From a virus, in IMG/VR virus record IMGVR_UViG_3300042402_004449, positions 1 through 51,237 of that record: a DNA stretch of 51,237 nt, one strand, 5' to 3'. The notes under the pieces are model-generated. The model did not search any database, was not told the origin of the DNA, and was given only the letters and a program-made list of their open reading frames with translations. Shown piece after piece: positions 1-6,394 of the stretch. The position numbers and the translations under genes were made by a program. How positions within the stretch are numbered: position 1 is the stretch's first letter; each line of letters opens with the position of its first letter.

Positions 1-7
1 TTGTTAT

Positions 8-238
8 TTACCATAGGGTTAATTGTGTATACTTTGAGTCCCCGCTTGCAGCGTCCTTAACAGGATTATTAGTCATCGTTGGGGCGGGGGCAGAAGGAAA
101 GAAAGCCTTAAGAGTAACAATAGAATATAACATACCAGTAAGAATACCCATTGATTTATTAAAGACTTGGACATCATGTGGTTGATCATGGCGATGAGAG
201 GTTTGTCTACTCATTTGAGAAAAGTGATCTCTTGGCAT
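8..238 (-). CDS. small single-span membrane protein, 76 aa
   Basis: I do not recognise the family. A hydrophobic stretch at about residues 29-48 (around GILTGMLYSIVTLKAFF) looks like one membrane span, after a His/Arg-rich N-terminus. I chose the ATG at 238 rather than an in-frame TTG at 265, because TGT-TATAAT lies exactly six bases upstream of this ATG and predicts a leaderless mRNA. A 15-bp palindrome at 262-276 overlaps the -35 position, so the gene may be repressed there. Function unknown. Confidence 0.55.
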   Translation of the reverse strand: MPRDHFSQMSRQTSHRHDQPHDVQVFNKSMGILTGMLYSIVTLKAFFPSAPAPTMTNNPVKDAASGDSKYTQLTLW

Positions 239-244
239 AGTTTC

Positions 245-250
245 ATTATA
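245..250 (-). promoter_or_regulatory. -10 box of a leaderless promoter
   Basis: TATAAT preceded by TGT (extended -10), with six bases to the ATG at 238. The predicted transcript starts on the ATG. Confidence 0.6.
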
Positions 251-255
251 ACATT

Positions 256-276
256 GGTTTGACAAACCTGGTTTGT
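256..276. promoter_or_regulatory. candidate operator, overlapping palindromes
   Basis: ACAAACC-T-GGTTTGT (262-276) is a perfect 15-bp inverted repeat. It overlaps a second one, GGTTTG-A-CAAACC (256-268). It covers about -18 to -38 of the predicted promoter of the gene at 8-238, which is typical for a repressor site. A related GGTTTGACAAGGTTTG lies near 667-682. Confidence 0.45.
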
Positions 277-318
277 TATAAAAAGTTCAGCGATTTTTTT
301 GGTTTGGATCTTAATGTC

Positions 319-567
319 TTATTGCAAAAGATCTGATATGTCTTCAAACCCTGTGTCTTCAATGTCTAGGCCCTCAAGGAATAGAAACCAGGTTTCGTTT
401 ATGTATTGCTCCAGGGTATTTGTATGGTTTACAATCCCCTCAGCAAAAGCAAAGGCAAGAGGTAAACCCATATCATTGTATTCAAAGAAGTCTACCCATT
501 CATCATCACCTTTATAGTTGATCCATAGTTCTCCTAGGATCTGGGCTTTGCTTTCAAAACTTGTCAT
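319..567 (-). CDS. hypothetical early protein, 82 aa, paralogue of the next gene
   Basis: No family recognised. The protein aligns with the product of 738-1034: both have ILG-x2-W-x2-Y, a run of acidic residues, YND[MV]GLPLA and an acidic C-terminus, so these are tandem duplicates. I chose the ATG at 567. A GTG at 717 would add 50 residues that have no counterpart in the paralogue. TGA-TATACT ends seven bases before this ATG, so the mRNA is probably leaderless or nearly so. Confidence 0.55.
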   Translation of the reverse strand: MTSFESKAQILGELWINYKGDDEWVDFFEYNDMGLPLAFAFAEGIVNHTNTLEQYINETWFLFLEGLDIEDTGFEDISDLLQ

Positions 568-706
568 ACATACAAGTATATCATGTATGGTTCTGGGAAA
601 AAATTCCAAACCATCGTAATCTAATTCTGGGGAAATTTTCTCAAAGTTCGTAATACCTTGATATAAGGTTTGACAAGGTTTGATATATGTGGTATATTCT
701 AGGTTG

Positions 707-728
707 CCTAGGGGCACCCCGAAGGGTG
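707..728. promoter_or_regulatory. CCTAGG motif and UUCG-type hairpin
   Basis: CCTAGG at 707-712 belongs to a CTAGGTTGCCTAGG block that recurs at 3672-3685. Just upstream in the minus-strand sense, 715-728 reads CACCC-TTCG-GGGTG, a cUUCGg tetraloop hairpin after the stop of the gene at 738-1034. There is no U-run, so termination is uncertain. Confidence 0.4.
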
Positions 729-737
729 TGGCCTGAA

Positions 738-1034
738 TTACTTTGCTTCTTCTTCGCTTTTCTTTTGTTCTGCAATAGCCAACAAGTCATCAAGATTATC
801 TACATCTGCAACTTCATCCTCTGTTACTTCCATTGCATCAAGGAACATAGCAAACGTTTCGTTTACATAGTCCTCTGCTACTGGTAGTGCTGTTACAACT
901 CCCGTTGAAATAAACCACGCAAGCGGCAAACCAACATCGTTGTAGTCAATGAAAGGTTTTACATCCTCATCATCTCTGTACTCAAACCAGAACTGCCCTA
1001 AAATACCGCATCTGTCTATAAAGTTTACTTCCAT
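738..1034 (-). CDS. hypothetical early protein, 98 aa, paralogue of 319-567
   Basis: Shares the ILG-x2-W-x2-Y and YNDVGLPLAW core with its downstream neighbour, and adds a Lys/Glu-rich tail (about residues 85-98). Its ATG overlaps the end of the gene at 1025-1267 by 10 bases, so translation is probably coupled. Function unknown. Confidence 0.65.
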   Translation of the reverse strand: MEVNFIDRCGILGQFWFEYRDDEDVKPFIDYNDVGLPLAWFISTGVVTALPVAEDYVNETFAMFLDAMEVTEDEVADVDNLDDLLAIAEQKKSEEEAK

Positions 1035-1267
1035 AGTGCTGTGTAATCCTCTCCCAAGTATCCTGTCATAAGTTTATCATACTCCTCCCCCGCTGTCAAT
1101 GCAACGACTTCGAGTCTGCGTGATACTATAACAGGGTGGTTATGTACTAAATGAAAGCCAAGTGCTTCCAAGTTGAGTCCCATGTCCTCAGTTAGCAACT
1201 TTGCTAAACGATTTGAGAACTGTATTTCTTTTGTGCTCTCAGGCTTTTTACGAACGCTGTATGCCAT
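1025..1267 (-). CDS. hypothetical early protein, 80 aa
   Basis: No family recognised. A good Shine-Dalgarno (GAGGAG) precedes the ATG at 1267. A promoter TTGCGC-17-TATAAT lies at 1285-1313 and gives a leader of about 11 bases. First gene of the operon running to 319. Confidence 0.65.
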   Translation of the reverse strand: MAYSVRKKPESTKEIQFSNRLAKLLTEDMGLNLEALGFHLVHNHPVIVSRRLEVVALTAGEEYDKLMTGYLGEDYTALWK

Positions 1268-1284
1268 GTCTCTCCTCTTTATCT

Positions 1285-1313
1285 ATTATACAGGAAGGGG
1301 AAGGGAGGCGCAA
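1285..1313 (-). promoter_or_regulatory. sigma70-type promoter
   Basis: TATAAT (1285-1290) with a TTGCGC -35 at 17-bp spacing, upstream of the gene starting at 1267. Confidence 0.5.
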
Positions 1314-1349
1314 CCCCCACAGGCTACGCCGTCCCTATCCTTATTTAGT

Positions 1350-1376
1350 TAATCAGCAGGTGACCCATACCTGTTG
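1350..1376 (-). terminator. hairpin after an early operon
   Basis: ATCAACAGGT and ACCTGCTGAT pair, with one mismatch or wobble, around a short loop just past the stop of the gene at 1389-1751. There is no U-run, so it is a weak or factor-dependent terminator or a processing site. Confidence 0.35.
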
Positions 1377-1388
1377 ATCTATGCTGCG

Positions 1389-1751
1389 CTAAGCGCTAAC
1401 GGTTTTTGGTATGTAGGCATTAATAAATAACTGCCAGTCGACCTGCAGGTCCTTGCCTGCCTCATAGACAGTCTCTTTAGAGATATCGATAACGACAGTG
1501 GTCTCACCTAATTCGAAATTGGTACCAGTAATAGCATAAATTCCAAACCCTGTCTCTTCAAGCACGGAATCTTGAATAAGATAACTAATCATCATGCGGG
1601 TAAAGTATGCATAGTCTTTCCAACGTGGCTTAGAGTGCTCCAGTGCCATGGCTAAGTCCCGCTGCCATTCAGTCTCACCCCAATGGCTATATAGGACTAC
1701 GTGTGCTTCATCCTCAATGTCTTTAAATACAAAGTTAATACGGGCTCCCAT
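1389..1751 (-). CDS. conserved phage protein, 120 aa
   Basis: The N-terminal pattern (MGARINFVFKD, then VVLYSHWGE and a W-x2-DLA segment) is one I associate with uncharacterised actinophage proteins. I know no function and could not check this. The start overlaps the stop of the upstream 48-residue gene (TAATG). Last gene of the operon that begins at 3551. Confidence 0.65.
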   Translation of the reverse strand: MGARINFVFKDIEDEAHVVLYSHWGETEWQRDLAMALEHSKPRWKDYAYFTRMMISYLIQDSVLEETGFGIYAITGTNFELGETTVVIDISKETVYEAGKDLQVDWQLFINAYIPKTVSA

Positions 1752-1897
1752 TAGTCTTGCTCCTTAAAAGATACGATTGATAGTTGGTTTAGTATTTCAT
1801 TGATAAGGTCTGCTTCATTATCTGATTCAGCATCGTATCTAAATGTCATGTAGTCGCCTGTTGGCTCAAAGATAATCTCTACTTTAAATTCTGACAT
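1751..1897 (-). CDS. small acidic hypothetical protein, 48 aa
   Basis: ATG at 1897 overlaps the stop of the upstream gene, and its own stop overlaps the next start. The frame fills the gap between two clear genes with no room for another reading. Sequence MSEFKVEIIFEPTGDY onward, acidic, no recognised family. Confidence 0.6.
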   Translation of the reverse strand: MSEFKVEIIFEPTGDYMTFRYDAESDNEADLINEILNQLSIVSFKEQD

Positions 1898-2229
1898 TAG
1901 TTATCCTCATCATTAATAAAAGGAATAACAATCATAGTTACTCGTCCGTCCTCATTGATGTCTGCATAGACAGGATAGTGTCCGTCTCCGTATCCCGTGG
2001 AAAATGCAACGGCATTCATACCGCCCAATTGTCCAAAGCCTTTTCCAGCAGTAGCATTACATGCTCCAAGATATCCATACTCTCCAACCTTATTAAGATT
2101 GTTTTCGTATGGTTCTACATCACTATCCCAATTTTGCCACTCATCTAAATAGCATGGGTCGCCAACAATGGCTTGTCCGCTATCTACAAAAAATTCTCCG
2201 ATAAGTGTTAGGTCATTTGTTTTTTTCAT
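1897..2229 (-). CDS. DUF4241-like protein, 110 aa
   Basis: The order VDSGQAIVGDPCYL (about residues 15-28), then AVAFSTGYGDGHYPVYA (about residues 73-89), resembles DUF4241 proteins found in phages and bacteria. That assignment is from memory. No biochemical role is known to me. Overlaps both neighbours by a few bases. Confidence 0.6.
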   Translation of the reverse strand: MKKTNDLTLIGEFFVDSGQAIVGDPCYLDEWQNWDSDVEPYENNLNKVGEYGYLGACNATAGKGFGQLGGMNAVAFSTGYGDGHYPVYADINEDGRVTMIVIPFINDEDN

Positions 2230-2612
2230 TGTTGTATTCCTTCACATAGTGGGTCGTGTTCTAATTCTTCATCAAGTATATCACCGCAGAAATCACATGT
2301 CAAGTCAGGCTCTCCTACCTGTACCTGTATATGTGTGTTAGGTGGGCACGGTACCTCAGTAATGAAGTATCCTAATCTATTTACAAATCCCCAGCCATTC
2401 CAGATGTAAGTACCACCGTCATCGCCAGAGCCATACATCCAAATTTTGTCAGGGGATTGAGACTTAACAAAAGCAACCTCATCACCATAGGTCTCAAACA
2501 TAATACCCTGACCTGATTCATCTTGAAAGGAAGCATTGTTATCTATATGATTATATATAGGTTTGTAAGTGGCTTCCCATTCTTCCATAGTTAGGTAAAT
2601 AAAGTTATCCAT
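2226..2612 (-). CDS. hypothetical protein with C-terminal zinc ribbon, 128 aa
   Basis: The ATG at 2612 is chosen because AAGGAGG lies eight bases upstream. A longer in-frame start would cover the ribosome-binding site. The C-terminus has CDFC followed about 16 residues later by another Cys, a small metal-binding knuckle. The middle is rich in Gly and aromatic residues. Function unknown. Confidence 0.65.
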   Translation of the reverse strand: MDNFIYLTMEEWEATYKPIYNHIDNNASFQDESGQGIMFETYGDEVAFVKSQSPDKIWMYGSGDDGGTYIWNGWGFVNRLGYFITEVPCPPNTHIQVQVGEPDLTCDFCGDILDEELEHDPLCEGIQQ

Positions 2613-2862
2613 TGACTTCCTCCTTAGCAAAAGCAATAGCATATGTTAAACTATATAGTTCTGACAAACCTTCAAGGTATCCTTCAAGGTGTAAACGATT
2701 AACTGTTTGGTCATACTGTTCATCATCGTTGTCAGCATACTCAGCCAGTTGCTTTTCAGCCTCATACATCATAGTCTTTAAGTGGCCATGCATTATGTCT
2801 GCACCGTCCATGCCTAACTCAACTTGCTTGCGTAGATATGGGTCAAGTGTTATGCTATTCAT
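2605..2862 (-). CDS. hypothetical helical protein, 85 aa
   Basis: Start at 2862 supported by TGGAGG eight bases upstream. Mostly charged and helical, with two Met/Tyr-rich helices. Overlaps the next gene by eight bases and the previous one likewise, so it belongs to the same operon. Confidence 0.65.
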   Translation of the reverse strand: MNSITLDPYLRKQVELGMDGADIMHGHLKTMMYEAEKQLAEYADNDDEQYDQTVNRLHLEGYLEGLSELYSLTYAIAFAKEEVNG

Positions 2863-3019
2863 TGATAACCTCCAGTAGGTGATTGCATACATCAATAGAA
2901 CCTTCAATGTAGAAGGTTATATCGTCAGCATTGTCCTCATGCTCCAATGTATATGCTAAGTCCTGTTCAAGGGAGATAGCATGTAGTCTGATATATTCTT
3001 TGAATGTGTTTAGGTCCAT
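2855..3019 (-). CDS. hypothetical acidic protein, 54 aa, leaderless start
   Basis: Begins MDLNTFKEYIRL. TATAAT (3026-3031) lies exactly six bases before the ATG, with TTGTAA at 17-bp spacing, inside the end of the upstream gene. This internal promoter would produce a leaderless mRNA. No recognised family. Confidence 0.6.
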   Translation of the reverse strand: MDLNTFKEYIRLHAISLEQDLAYTLEHEDNADDITFYIEGSIDVCNHLLEVINE

Positions 3020-3022
3020 ATA

Positions 3023-3238
3023 TTAATTATACGGGTTCGTGTTGATTTTTACAAGTGTACGGGGTGTGACCTTGCTCACATCTGTAAGGATAGGGGCATT
3101 GCCGTCTGACTCTGATAATAAGATAACTATACCTTCCCCGTCACAAATACAGGAAGGCTCTCTAACAAGATCTGCACAGGCAGTGATTTCAATCAGGGCA
3201 TCGCAATCAACACATAGATAATCATACTTAATCCACAT
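3023..3238 (-). CDS. zinc-ribbon-like protein, 71 aa
   Basis: CVDC at residues 9-12 and CIC at about 30-32 form a Cys4-type knuckle with an additional Cys between. The C-terminal half is beta-rich. The start overlaps the previous stop (TAATG). A perfect CRP-type palindrome (3065-3080) and an internal promoter lie in its 3' coding end. Confidence 0.6.
   Translation of the reverse strand: MWIKYDYLCVDCDALIEITACADLVREPSCICDGEGIVILLSESDGNAPILTDVSKVTPRTLVKINTNPYN
3026..3054 (-). promoter_or_regulatory. promoter, leaderless, TTGTAA-17-TATAAT-6-ATG
   Basis: A near-consensus promoter embedded in the upstream gene, with its -10 six bases before the ATG at 3019. Confidence 0.55.
3065..3080. promoter_or_regulatory. 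CRP/GlxR-type site TGTGA-N6-TCACA
   Basis: Perfect match TGTGA-CCTTGC-TCACA. The centre is about -53.5 relative to the predicted start of the transcript at 3019. It lies in coding sequence, unlike the other copies. Confidence 0.45.
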
Positions 3239-3393
3239 TAGTCAAAGTACCCTTCTGCCCATAGTCCCTTTAGGAACTCATCTGCTTTATCTAAACCAGC
3301 ATGGATTCTAAGTTGTGTGCTTGGTACTGATTTCTTAGCAAGAACAACAGCCCTAATCATTTCATCTAAATCATCAACGGTATAGCCTAACAT
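3238..3393 (-). CDS. hypothetical protein, 51 aa
   Basis: Starts MLGYTVDDLDEMI after a strong GGAGG. The stop overlaps the next ATG. The pattern of two amphipathic helices with KSVPSTQLRIHAG in between could be a small helix-turn-helix, but this is not certain. Confidence 0.6.
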   Translation of the reverse strand: MLGYTVDDLDEMIRAVVLAKKSVPSTQLRIHAGLDKADEFLKGLWAEGYFD

Positions 3394-3551
3394 AGCCCAC
3401 CTCCATATTCATACATTAAATCCATAGCCACATGGAGATTACAATCACACTCTCCACCATTCATGTTATCCATGAAATCAAAATGAGAAAAGTTCTCATC
3501 ATATATTTTTTGCATTAGTTCATCTATTGTGTAAGGTTTTGTTTGGGTCAT
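3387..3551 (-). CDS. hypothetical protein, 54 aa, first gene of operon
   Basis: The ATG at 3551 is six bases after a consensus -10 (TTGACA-17-TATAAT at 3558-3586), so the mRNA is predicted to be leaderless. Contains CDC at residues 35-37 and several Met residues. Function unknown. Confidence 0.6.
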   Translation of the reverse strand: MTQTKPYTIDELMQKIYDENFSHFDFMDNMNGGECDCNLHVAMDLMYEYGGGLC

Positions 3552-3557
3552 ATACTA

Positions 3558-3586
3558 ATTATAGGGGTTTGGGGGATAAATGTCAA
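3558..3586 (-). promoter_or_regulatory. consensus sigma70 promoter
   Basis: Perfect TTGACA (3581-3586), 17-bp spacer, perfect TATAAT (3558-3563), then six bases to the ATG. The strongest-looking promoter in the window and the only early one with both perfect hexamers. Confidence 0.8.
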
Positions 3587-3654
3587 GTATCGTAATCAAA
3601 AAATCCAGGAAATATTATTTGATCATCTTAATAGATATTCTTTAAAATGTCAAT

Positions 3655-3671
3655 TCGGACATATCGGACAT
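3655..3671. repeat. tandem TCGGACAT, 9-bp spacing
   Basis: TCGGACAT at 3655-3662 and again at 3664-3671. The same 9-bp spaced pair occurs at 9945-9961 and, on the other strand, at 15858-15872 and 50369-50383. Possible regulator site. Confidence 0.45.
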
Positions 3672-3679
3672 CTAGGTTG

Positions 3680-3685
3680 CCTAGG
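3680..3685. promoter_or_regulatory. CCTAGG element
   Basis: One of nine perfect CCTAGG copies found in early-arm gaps. Here it lies in CTAGGTTGCCTAGG, identical to the copy near 699-712. Confidence 0.4.
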
Positions 3686-3694
3686 AATTTCTTG

Positions 3695-3768
3695 CGATCC
3701 GTACGGGACTTGAACCCGTGACCTCTACCGTGACAGGGTAGCGAACTAACCAACTATTCTAACGGACC
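3695..3768 (-). tRNA. tRNA-Asp (anticodon GTC)
   Basis: Full cloverleaf on the minus strand: acceptor GGTCCGT/ACGGATC (7 bp, one G-T), D arm, anticodon stem CTACC/GGTAG with loop CTGTCAC (anticodon GTC at 3732-3734), T arm ACGGG-TTCAAGT-CCCGT, discriminator G. CCA is not encoded. It follows the DUF932 gene and one copy of the conserved hairpin, so it is probably processed from that transcript. It decodes GAC/GAT. Confidence 0.95.
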
Positions 3769-3774
3769 TAATGG

Positions 3775-3800
3775 TGAGCAGTTTTAATTCTTGCTCAGGA
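3775..3800 (-). repeat. conserved hairpin, copy A
   Basis: TGAGCA and TGCTCA pair around an 11-base loop that ends AAAC when read on the minus strand. It lies 10 bases after the stop of the DUF932 gene and before the tRNA. Confidence 0.65.
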
Positions 3801-3810
3801 ATTTTTTTAC

Positions 3811-4827
3811 TTATGCAATCTGCAAAGTATTTTGTACAATTTTTAGCAAACGATTTTTTTCTGCATTGATAGCAGGGTCAAAACCACTTGCAGATGCAAG
3901 GATAGATTCGTTAGAACCACCACGAGCAGAACGGTACCAATCAAGGCGTTCAGTTAGTGCATTGAAAGCACCCCAAGCATTACCAGCAATCATGCCGTTA
4001 AACTCGCCTGTGTAGATGTCATTGATAACATCAACCTTGTTTTCCCATTTCTTGAAAGCACCCTTAGAATCTTTTTCAGGCTTAGGGTATGCAGCAAGAA
4101 TGATGTCGTTAAATTGCTTAGCATTGATTTCTGTTTCAATCATAGCCTTAGCCATTAAGTCGAATGAGTCCATGTACTTATGAGCCATGCCAAGAGTCTC
4201 ACGAGCAACGGCAACCTTACCAGAAGCGGTCTGAGTGTGGCGAATCTTGAAAGATTGCTTGACACCATTCTTTTTCTTAGTTGTGTTTAGTGCAAGGTTA
4301 AGAGTATTAGCGCACACAACACGAACAGGTGTAATGCTTGCTTGAATAGCGATTGAGCCGTCATGTGATGTGTTGATAAGTAAATAAGTCTTTACCTTAT
4401 CTGCAACACCATTAGGGTCAAGAACTGTCTCACGCTCTAATGCAAGTGCGCCGAATACTACACGACCACCCTTGATTGAGCCAGCAGTTTCCCAACGACC
4501 TCCGCCGTCGAGAATGTTATCACCGAATGAGAATAAATCTTCATTCTGCATTACATGGTAACGCTCACCAACGACACCAAGAATGTCGGTCTGAGAGTTA
4601 TCAGTAGGATTAGTACGCAAAACGTATTGATACGCCTTGTCGCTTGTTAGATGTGCGGGGGTTTCCAAATCCTCAAGACGAACATTCCAATTATTTAGAT
4701 TGGCAGCAGCAAGCATTTCGCTTGTTGTTTTTTCTTCTGTGAATACGGTACCCAATCCATGCCAAGCGGGTTCACGAAATGATGCGAATGAAGCCTTACC
4801 ATTTTGTGTTTCGATTTCATGTGCCAT
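3811..4827 (-). CDS. DUF932 (phage/plasmid-like) protein, 338 aa
   Basis: Starts MAHEI and has the family hallmark WHGLG at residues 22-26, with the long alpha/beta body and full length typical of DUF932. The family is common in phages and plasmids and its biochemistry is not established; a link to replication or recombination is often guessed. A strong AAGGAG precedes the ATG. The upstream gap carries a complete regulatory cassette (CCTAGG, two DnaA boxes, weak CRP-type site, TTGTCAG promoter). Hairpin copy A and tRNA-Asp follow. Confidence 0.85.
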   Translation of the reverse strand: MAHEIETQNGKASFASFREPAWHGLGTVFTEEKTTSEMLAAANLNNWNVRLEDLETPAHLTSDKAYQYVLRTNPTDNSQTDILGVVGERYHVMQNEDLFSFGDNILDGGGRWETAGSIKGGRVVFGALALERETVLDPNGVADKVKTYLLINTSHDGSIAIQASITPVRVVCANTLNLALNTTKKKNGVKQSFKIRHTQTASGKVAVARETLGMAHKYMDSFDLMAKAMIETEINAKQFNDIILAAYPKPEKDSKGAFKKWENKVDVINDIYTGEFNGMIAGNAWGAFNALTERLDWYRSARGGSNESILASASGFDPAINAEKNRLLKIVQNTLQIA

Positions 4828-4858
4828 GAGTTTTCTCCTTTTTGTTGTTGATTATTTA

Positions 4859-4881
4859 AGTATAACAGGACGGGCTGACAA
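4859..4881 (-). promoter_or_regulatory. early promoter TTGTCAG-N10-TATACT
   Basis: TTGTCAG (4875-4881) and TATACT (4859-4864) with a TG extended -10. Drives the DUF932 gene. Confidence 0.65.
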
Positions 4882-4912
4882 ATGCAAATCAGGATAGTTA
4901 TAAGGGGGCAAA

Positions 4913-4920
4913 TCGGACAT
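4913..4920. repeat. TCGGACAT motif
   Basis: Single copy of the 8-mer that is paired elsewhere, between promoter and CRP-type site. Confidence 0.35.
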
Positions 4921-4944
4921 TTTTTAAAGGTGATCGTAAACACA

Positions 4945-4960
4945 TGTGATATTGGTCATG
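4945..4960. promoter_or_regulatory. degenerate CRP-type site
   Basis: TGTGA-TATTGG-TCATG. The left half is perfect and the right half weak. It sits where the other cassettes have a full site. Confidence 0.3.
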
Positions 4961-4978
4961 TGGATAACCTGTGGATAA
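4959..4978. promoter_or_regulatory. pair of DnaA boxes
   Basis: TGTGGATAA at 4959-4967 and 4970-4978 (reverse complement of the perfect DnaA box TTATCCACA), 11 bp apart, one helical turn. Confidence 0.65.
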
Positions 4979-4987
4979 CTTTTGCCC

Positions 4988-4993
4988 CCTAGG
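4988..4993. promoter_or_regulatory. CCTAGG element
   Basis: Perfect CCTAGG between the DnaA boxes and hairpin copy B. Confidence 0.4.
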
Positions 4994-5013
4994 AAATTTT
5001 TGAGGGGATAGAG

Positions 5014-5037
5014 GAGCAGTTTTAAAACATGCTCAGG
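5014..5037 (-). repeat. conserved hairpin, copy B
   Basis: GAGCA/TGCTC stem with an 11-base loop, 20 bases after the stop of the gene at 5058-5474. Confidence 0.65.
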
Positions 5038-5057
5038 TTTGTATTAGTAGCCCCCTA

Positions 5058-5474
5058 CTAAATATCTATTCTGTCAACGCTGGATGACAAATAAGTTACC
5101 TCTTCACCATATGATACAGAATCAAAATCGATATCGTGAATTGCATTCTGTGCACTCTCTTCATCCCGTGCATTGACTGTAATTGAATATTGAACTGTAA
5201 CTTCTAATTCAAATTCTTTTGTTAGTTCAAAGCCGCAAATGCTTGCAATTTCTTCTGCAGTGCTTTCGTCAATGGTACCGTGCTCCATTGCTTCTAAGGT
5301 CCACTCTTGCATTTCATTACGCATACGTGAGCGCTCTGCAGCCTCGCCGTATGAACGTTGGGTTACCGTTTGAATGTGCTTTTCTAATTCATCAATCCGT
5401 GCTTTGTTTTGCACAAGAGTGGTTTCTAAAAACTCTCGTGTCATGTAGTGATTGTCTATTACTGGTTGGTCCAT
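5058..5474 (-). CDS. hypothetical protein with coiled coil, 138 aa
   Basis: Residues about 15-60 are a charged coiled coil. The C-terminal half (about 85-138) is a beta-rich segment EFELEVTVQYSITVNARDEESAQ followed in the protein by further acidic strands. I recall similar C-termini in other phage early proteins but know no function. A TTGTCAG-type promoter lies 34 bases upstream and hairpin copy B follows. Confidence 0.65.
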   Translation of the reverse strand: MDQPVIDNHYMTREFLETTLVQNKARIDELEKHIQTVTQRSYGEAAERSRMRNEMQEWTLEAMEHGTIDESTAEEIASICGFELTKEFELEVTVQYSITVNARDEESAQNAIHDIDFDSVSYGEEVTYLSSSVDRIDI

Positions 5475-5507
5475 GGGGGCCCTCTTTCTGTTAGTTTGAT
5501 TAATTCA

Positions 5508-5530
5508 ATTGTACTTTAGTGCACTGACAA
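5508..5530 (-). promoter_or_regulatory. early promoter TTGTCAG-N10-TACAAT
   Basis: TTGTCAG at 5524-5530 and TACAAT at 5508-5513. Drives 5058-5474. Confidence 0.6.
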
Positions 5531-5591
5531 ATTTTATACCCACTCCGCCAGGGGATCCTTGCTAACCATAGCGTGAAACGCAGGGGAGAGG

Positions 5592-5616
5592 GTGGAGCAG
5601 TTTAGCGACATACTCA
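5592..5616 (-). repeat. conserved hairpin, copy C
   Basis: Minus strand GAGTA/TGCTC, one pair being a G-U wobble, with an 11-base loop ending AAAC. 17 bases after the stop of 5634-6056. The wobble keeps pairing despite a base change. Confidence 0.6.
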
Positions 5617-5633
5617 GGTCGTTTATTATCTAA

Positions 5634-6056
5634 TTAGAGATAACGAGCAATAGCATTGTAAGTGCTTGTGCTTACTGTTTCCTCATCTGTCATCTTGAGA
5701 ATACGGATTGCATTTTCCAATTCCTCTTTCATCTCATTGTATGAGTGGCGGTGGAGAACTTCGTAGTCCTTCTCAGGCTCTTTAGGAAAGTCTGCTTCAC
5801 TAACTGTTAAATCGAAATCAACATTAAGTGTCTTGTTCCATGAGCGATAGTTTGTGCGGAAGTTTTCTGCCTTAGCAAAATTAGCCATAGCGAACTTTGC
5901 TACTTCCTTGCGCCACTTCTCCAAAGCCTTTTCGTGCTTTGCTTCGTTGGCTTCTTGTGAGGCATAGTCTGATTGTAACTTTGCAAGACGAGTCTCAAGT
6001 GCCTTGATTACCTTTGGTGTTGCTATCTTTACTGAGATTGCTTTTTGTCGTGCCAT
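5634..6056 (-). CDS. hypothetical coiled-coil protein, 140 aa
   Basis: Lys/Glu/Ala-rich N-terminal half (about residues 1-65) predicts a coiled coil. The C-terminus is also helical. AAAGGA precedes the ATG. It has no promoter of its own and is read through hairpin copy D from the gene at 6130-6294. Function unknown. Confidence 0.65.
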   Translation of the reverse strand: MARQKAISVKIATPKVIKALETRLAKLQSDYASQEANEAKHEKALEKWRKEVAKFAMANFAKAENFRTNYRSWNKTLNVDFDLTVSEADFPKEPEKDYEVLHRHSYNEMKEELENAIRILKMTDEETVSTSTYNAIARYL

Positions 6057-6091
6057 GTGGGTCTGTTCCTTTACTGTTAGGGGGTTGGGTT

Positions 6092-6113
6092 GAGCAGTTT
6101 GTATTCATGCTCA
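6092..6113 (-). repeat. conserved hairpin, copy D
   Basis: TGAGCA/TGCTCA with an 11-base loop, 16 bases past the stop of 6130-6294 and before the next Shine-Dalgarno. It sits inside an operon, so it is not a complete terminator. Confidence 0.65.
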
Positions 6114-6129
6114 GGAATTACTAATTGGA

Positions 6130-6294
6130 TTACTTAGCCGTCCAAGTTGTGTAACGGGCTGAACCATTTACATCTAACTTAACACGAACATTTCCGTTAG
6201 CCTGTGGTTCGATTGCTACGATTGTGCCTGTGACCTTTGACTTCTGTGTTGTGTAGAGGTCTCCTACTTTGTATGTTGCTGTTGCTACTGACAT
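6130..6294 (-). CDS. small KOW/SH3-like protein, 54 aa (paralogue of 6393-6563)
   Basis: Pattern Y-x-VGDLYTTQKSKVTGTI-x4-EP, then RVKL and NGSARY, a compact beta barrel of the SH3/KOW kind by inspection. The ATG at 6294 follows AAAGGAAA. It aligns closely with the upstream gene, showing tandem duplication. Possible nucleic-acid or ribosome binding is inference. Confidence 0.65.
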   Translation of the reverse strand: MSVATATYKVGDLYTTQKSKVTGTIVAIEPQANGNVRVKLDVNGSARYTTWTAK

Positions 6295-6332
6295 TTTATT
6301 TCCTTTTCTATTAGTTGGTTGCTTATGTATTA

Positions 6333-6355
6333 AGTATAACATTTCCTACTGACAT
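6333..6355 (-). promoter_or_regulatory. early promoter ATGTCAG-N10-TATACT
   Basis: ATGTCAG at 6349-6355, TATACT at 6333-6338, TG extended -10. Drives 6130-6294 and 5634-6056. Confidence 0.6.
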
Positions 6356-6375
6356 TTTGCAAATCGTAGGGGATA

Positions 6376-6394
6376 AATCTCAAATTGTGAGATT
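6376..6394 (-). terminator. hairpin at the end of the duplicated gene
   Basis: AATCTCA-CAATT-TGAGATT on the minus strand, overlapping the stop codon at 6393-6395. No U-run. Confidence 0.35.

Noticed and set aside
568-717. 50-residue N-terminal extension of 319-567 from a GTG at 717
   Set aside because: It has no counterpart in the paralogue, no Shine-Dalgarno, and covers CCTAGG and promoter-like sequence.
2612-2878. Plus-strand Ser-rich frame opposite two early genes
   Set aside because: Antisense shadow of 2605-2862 and neighbours; lacks start signals.
3560-3700. attP site at the tRNA
   Set aside because: tRNA genes can be integration targets, but no integrase gene or direct-repeat core is visible in the window.
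4913-4978. Replication origin proven by the DnaA boxes
   Set aside because: Boxes alone do not show an origin; no iteron array or clear AT-rich unwinding element is tied to one site, and three separate gaps carry pairs.
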